Assembly: GCA_901472455.1 (NCBI GenBank)
Contig: LR590464.1
Span: forward strand, 496,001 to 560,000
Length of the DNA: 64,000 nucleotides
Direction of reading: 5' to 3'
Source of the DNA: Leclercia adecarboxylata
GTDB taxonomy: Bacteria; Pseudomonadota; Gammaproteobacteria; Enterobacterales; Enterobacteriaceae
The translations under genes were made by a program, and so were the position numbers. The notes below the pieces were generated by a model. The model made no database searches and was not told the DNA's origin. It saw only the letters and a list, made by a program, of their open reading frames with translations. Positions 60,537-64,000 of this stretch are shown in pieces (position 1 is the first letter of the stretch; each line of letters begins with the position of its first letter).

Positions 60537-60698
60537 ATGGAATTTTATGAAAACCGGGCAAAAAGGCCGTTTGCGGTGTTTATCTGGATGGGACGGGCAG
60601 TGAAAAGATGGTATCGCATCAACCGCACGCGCCGCATTTTACGCCAGATGAGCGATGAGCAGCTGAAGGATGTCGGGCTGTCACGATTTGATATGTAG
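60537..60698 (+). CDS. DUF1127 (YjiS-like) small protein
   Basis: A 53-residue Arg-rich protein: MEFYENRAKRPFAVFIWMGR, AVKRWYRINRTRRILRQMSD, EQLKDVGLSRFDM. The tail L-x-x-M-S-D-x-x-L-x-D-x-G-x-x-R is the DUF1127 signature; related alpha-proteobacterial proteins bind RNA and affect phosphate and carbon metabolism. GGTGAGGAG is upstream. Divergent from the MocR gene and probably its target. Too short for many gene finders. Confidence 0.85.
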   Translation: MEFYENRAKRPFAVFIWMGRAVKRWYRINRTRRILRQMSDEQLKDVGLSRFDM

Positions 60699-60699
60699 C

Positions 60700-60735
60700 G
60701 GATTGCCCGGTGGCGCTACGCTACCGGGCCTACAG
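60700..60735. repeat. REP-like unit
   Basis: TTGCCCGGTGGCGCTACGCT-ACCGGGCCTA, an inverted pair between the convergent DUF1127 and DUF4282 genes. Confidence 0.7.
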
Positions 60736-60749
60736 AGTGTGCTGTGGCG

Positions 60750-61022
60750 TTACTCTACGGTGGATTTCCCGGTGTTCTCGGCAATACGGCGCAGATATTC
60801 GTTATTTTTAAACGCGACCATGATCAGCTCGAACATCACGCGGGTGCCGATCAGGCTGAACAGCATGCCGAAAAAGCCGGTAATAAGATGCTCGGTAAAC
60901 ATGGAGTAGATGCCGCCGAGCAGAATAAACAGCATGACGATCCAGTAGAAGAAGACCAGTACGCGCGGTGTTAACAGATAATCGAATCCCAGAAGTGATT
61001 TCATTTTTTTGTCCTTAAACAT
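60750..61022 (-). CDS. DUF4282 membrane protein
   Basis: An intact 90-residue protein with a short leader and two helices: MKSLLGFDYLLTPRVLVFFY, WIVMLFILLGGIYSMF and FFGMLFSLIGTRVMFELIMV, ending KNNEYLRRIAENTGK. F-D-x-L-x-T-P-x-x-x-x-x-x-Y-W matches DUF4282. MKSLL (61004) may be the true start; MFKDKK (61022) is also possible. Function unknown. Confidence 0.85.
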   Translation of the reverse strand: MFKDKKMKSLLGFDYLLTPRVLVFFYWIVMLFILLGGIYSMFTEHLITGFFGMLFSLIGTRVMFELIMVAFKNNEYLRRIAENTGKSTVE

Positions 61023-61117
61023 GTAATTTAGCGCGTCGATTATAAAGACCGTGACGGTAATTCATACCTTAATGATTGTCTGATAACGGCTTTTTGTAGT
61101 GCAAAATCAGGGGGTTG

Positions 61118-62508
61118 CTATTTCAGAAGATCGCAGGTTTGGCTTTTTGGCCGCGTGAGTAGCGCAACGGCCTCGTCGTAGCTGCGCACGTTGTTATACC
61201 CCATCACCAGCCCATAGCGTTTGCCCGACCCGCTGTACCACGCCGACAGGGCATTCACCTGCAACTGCTGCTGTTGCCAGCAGTGGGCAATCTCCCGGTC
61301 GCAGCTGCCTTTGGTTAAAAACGCCACAATATGCATCCCACCGTCGTTCTGCTCGGTGAAAAACCGCTCCCCGTAGACCTCATGCAGGGCGGCGATCATC
61401 CAGTCGCGCCGCTGCTGGTACAGGGCGCGCATCTTTTTCAGATGGCGGAAGAAGTGGCCGTCGTTGATGAAGGCGGTCAGGATCTTTTGCGTCAGCACCG
61501 GCTGGCCACTGGCGAGCAGATCGGCGGTATCGTTAAAGGCCGACACCGTGCTGGCGGGCATCACCACGTAGCCGAGACGCAGCGACGGCATCACGGTTTT
61601 GCTGAAGGTGCCCATGTAGATCACCCGATCCTGACGATCGAGGCTTTTCAGCGACGGCAGCACCTTGCGGGTGTAGTGAAATTCGCCGTCGTAATCATCT
61701 TCGATGATCCAGGCGTCATTCTGCCCGGCCCAGTCGAGCAGTTGCTGCCTGCGGGGTAACGACAGCGTCACCGCCAGCGGGCTTTGGTGTGAAGGGTGAC
61801 GATAACGAAACGGGCGTCGGGGTGGTGGTGCAACAGATAGTCGGTGTCCATGCCTGAACGATCCACCGGCACGGTGTGCAGGCGCGGAACGATACGCCGG
61901 AGCAATTGCTGGCCCATAAAATAGCCCGGATCTTCAAACACCACCTTATCGTTGCGGCTGGCAAGGGTATCGAGGATCAGCCGCAGGCTGCCGCTGTAGC
62001 CGCTGGTGATCAGCACCTGCTCCGGGGTGCAGGACAACCCGCGGGAAATATTCAGGTAGCTGGCGATGGCCTGACGCAGGGGTGTCCAGCCCATCACCGG
62101 CGGACTGAGCATCTCCTCCTGGCGCATGGCGCGCACCGCCTGGCCCGCCAGCAGCAGCCATTTCTTGTACGGGAAACTGTCCAGCGCCGGGATGCCGGGG
62201 CGCAAAAAACCGCTGCGTTCGCGCTGGCTGACCAGCGATTCAGGCAATGCACCGGTCAGCGGGTCGGCAGGGGGCGGTGGCGTGACGGGGAGAGTTAAAT
62301 ACGGGTTCACCCGCGTGCCGCGCGCGCCCTGGCTCACCAGATAGCCTTCGCCGGTGAGAATGGCATAGGCGGTTTCCACCGTTTTGCGCGCCACCTTCAA
62401 CTCTTCCGCCAGCACGCGGATGGCGGGCACCTTGTCGCCGGGCTTGAGGATGCCGCGGGTAATGTTGTCCCGGTAGCGGGTATAAATCTGGTGATAGCCC
62501 GGCTTCAT
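61118..62508 (-). CDS. MocR-type regulator (PdxR-like), frameshifted
   Basis: About 463 residues with one shift near 61775. GntR winged helix: YHQIYTRYRDNITRGILKPG, KVPAIRVLAEELKVARKTVE. Aminotransferase part: EQVLITSGYSGSLRLILDTL, FEDPGYFMGQQLLRRIVPRL, IIEDDYDGEFHY and the PLP Lys in YMGTFSKTVMPSLRLGYVVM. It is divergent from the AhpD-like gene, 100 bases away, which is its likely target. Such proteins bind PLP as an external aldimine and activate or repress one adjacent gene. Confidence 0.87.
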
Positions 62509-62609
62509 GTCCTACCTCGTTTCGCGCTTTTTGTATCTTTTTACTATGTCATGAACGGCGTAAATTTGCCCCATCGCATTTCATATGCCGCACATCAAGA
62601 GGAAAGACA

Positions 62610-63089
62610 ATGAGCACTCGCGTTAACCACCATAAAGCCACACCTGCCCTCGCTAAAGCGCTGTCCGACCTGAGCATGGCGGTGGGCCAGACCTCCATCG
62701 ACCCGGCGCTCAAGCACCTGATCGACATCCGTGTCTCCCAGCTCAACGGCTGCACCTTCTGTCTGGATATGCATTCGAAAGAGGCCAAAATTGCCGGGGA
62801 GCGCGAGCTGCGCCTGTACCATCTGGCCGCATGGCGTGAGTCACCGCTGTTCAGCGCCCGTGAAAAAGCGGCGCTGGCCTTCACCGAAGCGCTGACCCAG
62901 ATTGGGCCGCACGGCGTCAGCGACGTGCTCTACCGCAGCGTGGCGGAACACTATTCGGACATTGAGATCTCCGAGCTGAACTTTGCGATCGTGGCGATCA
63001 ACGCCTGGAACCGCCTGGGGATCACCTCCCGTATGGCACCCGGCTCGCTGGATAGCGCCTACGGCCTGAACAAAGCTAATCTCGAATAA
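62610..63089 (+). CDS. AhpD-like carboxymuconolactone decarboxylase-family protein
   Basis: An intact 159-residue protein. The AhpD signature is complete: the Cys pair and His of QLNGCTFCLDMHSKEAK. The flanking helices ALKHLIDIRVSQ and LAAWRESPLFSAREKAALAF, TEALTQIG are normal for the family, which acts in peroxide or peroxynitrite defence or as peroxidase with lipoyl reductants. A GAGGAAAGAC ribosome site precedes ATG. Divergent from the MocR gene; converges on the LysR gene. Confidence 0.9.
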   Translation: MSTRVNHHKATPALAKALSDLSMAVGQTSIDPALKHLIDIRVSQLNGCTFCLDMHSKEAKIAGERELRLYHLAAWRESPLFSAREKAALAFTEALTQIGPHGVSDVLYRSVAEHYSDIEISELNFAIVAINAWNRLGITSRMAPGSLDSAYGLNKANLE

Positions 63090-63977
63090 GACCGCGCTCC
63101 GCGGATCATCGCCACCAGCGCCCGCAACCCCGGCGGGACGTGGCGATGCCCGGGATAGTAGAGGCGCAGCCCGGCAAAGGGCTGCGACCACTCCTCCAGT
63201 ACGCTCACCAGTTCCCCCGCTTTGCAGCTCCTGCTGAATATAGAGTTCCGGTAAAATCCTACCCCCAGACCCGCTTTCACCGCCCGGATCGAGGCGAACA
63301 GATCCGAGGTGGCAAAGCGCGGCGGCACCGCAGGGCTACCTGCTCCCCACGTCGCGCCAGCTCCAGCGATAGATCCCGCCGTGGGCCATCCGCATGCCGA
63401 TCCCCTGGTGATGCAGCAGATCGTCCGGGTTTGCGTATGCCGTAACGGGTTAAAAATAGTCCGGCGTGGCGGTGACGACCTGGCGAATATCGGGGGTCAG
63501 CGGCACGGCGATCATGTCCTGCGGGACGGACTCCGCCAGGCGAACGCCCGCGTCGTAACCCTCTGCCACGATATCGATCATCCGCGCTTCGCTTACCGCT
63601 TCGACGCGCATTTTCGGGTAGCGGATCATGTAGTCGATCAGCAGCGCATCCAGGAACAGGGTGCCGACATTGTTGGGAACGTTCAGGCGCAGGGTGCCAG
63701 CAGGCTCATCGGTATCGCTGTGGATCTCTTCATCGGCCTGACGGATTTCCTGCAACGCCGGGCCGATCCGCGCCACATAGCGTTGCCCGGCGTCGGTAAG
63801 CCCCACGCTGCGGGTGGTGCGGTTAAACAGACGGGTTTGCAGGCGGCTTTCCAGCCCGGCAACGGCGTTGCTCACGGCGGTGGCCGACATCCCCAGCTCC
63901 TGGGCGGCGGCGCGAAAGCTGCCGCGACGTACCACGGCCATCACCACTTCCAGCTCGATCAGTCCTGAACGGTGCAT
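63076..63977 (-). CDS. LysR-family regulator, frameshifted
   Basis: About 300 residues. N-terminal [63 protein letters not shown]. The effector domain has [20 protein letters not shown] and, after changes near 63455, 63395, 63345 and 63230, [20 protein letters not shown] and [20 protein letters not shown]. If one G near 63103 is removed the protein ends MIRERGLIRD with a stop at 63076. It then overlaps the AhpD-like gene's end by 14 bases. Target unknown. Confidence 0.85.
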
Positions 63978-64000
63978 TAGATTATCCTGAAAATCGAAAC

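Noticed and set aside
1-64000. Programmed frameshifting as the explanation for the split genes
   Set aside because: The sites lack slippery heptamers with downstream structures and affect nearly all genes in both directions.

Overview
The window is chromosomal DNA from a member of the Enterobacteriaceae, most like the Enterobacter / Leclercia / Lelliottia group. I infer this from GC-rich core genes, the gla-gab lysine/GABA catabolism cluster, a chromosomal fosA, roxA, REP-type intergenic repeats and a CP4/P4-type genomic island; the species cannot be fixed from sequence alone. Almost every long gene, including conserved housekeeping genes, is interrupted by single-base insertions or deletions, mostly in short homopolymers. 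I read this mainly as unpolished sequence rather than mass gene decay, and annotate each gene across its frameshifts, giving the likely full extent.

Region 1 (1-17.2 kb) is a mobile island. It runs from the start of a type I restriction gene (hsdR) with a small HTH regulator, through AlpA, two zinc-ribbon proteins and two Gp2-like proteins, to a CP4-type block: YfjP/YeeP GTPase, small membrane and secreted proteins, DUF932, KlcA/ArdB antirestriction, RadC, DUF987 and the CbeA antitoxin with a decayed cbtA toxin. A very large unrecognised gene (about 1260 aa) follows. The region ends at 17186-17207 with a copy of the 3' end of tRNA-Leu (leuX), which I interpret as an attachment site.

Region 2 (17.2-25.3 kb) is a defence-like zone. 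It holds an AT-rich pair (SPPY-type DNA methyltransferase plus GHKL/MORC-like ATPase), a sulfur-binding-domain HNH endonuclease of the phosphorothioate-dependent type IV kind, a SymE relic, a membrane protein with DnaJ-type zinc fingers, and a fuller SymE gene.

Region 3 (25.5-34.6 kb) is metabolic: glaH-lhgO-gabD-gabT-csiR on the minus strand takes glutarate and GABA to succinate. A divergent APC permease and patD supply uptake and GABA formation. gabP is absent from its usual place between gabT and csiR.

Region 4 (34.7-39.6 kb) has a PemK/MazF-like toxin-antitoxin pair, fosA, an alpha/beta hydrolase, an MFS transporter with an extra C-terminal domain, and a DoxX protein. Region 5 (39.5-49.8 kb) is a divergent signalling/catabolic locus: a YtcJ-like amidohydrolase faces an isochorismatase-family hydrolase, two XapX proteins, a receiver-only regulator and a giant Ser/Thr kinase-like / ATPase / GAF / PAS / histidine kinase protein, then a FixJ-type regulator on the other strand. 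Its 3' end is tandemly repeated (3 x 122 bp). A second array, built on the 3' end of a VOC-family gene, lies 0.8 kb further on.

Region 6 (50-64 kb) is ordinary core DNA: MFS/VOC with a small coupled ORF, a DeoR regulator, roxA, small proteins, an AraC regulator with a FoxA-type siderophore receptor, two MocR-type regulators, DUF1127 and DUF4282 proteins, an AhpD-like protein and a LysR regulator.
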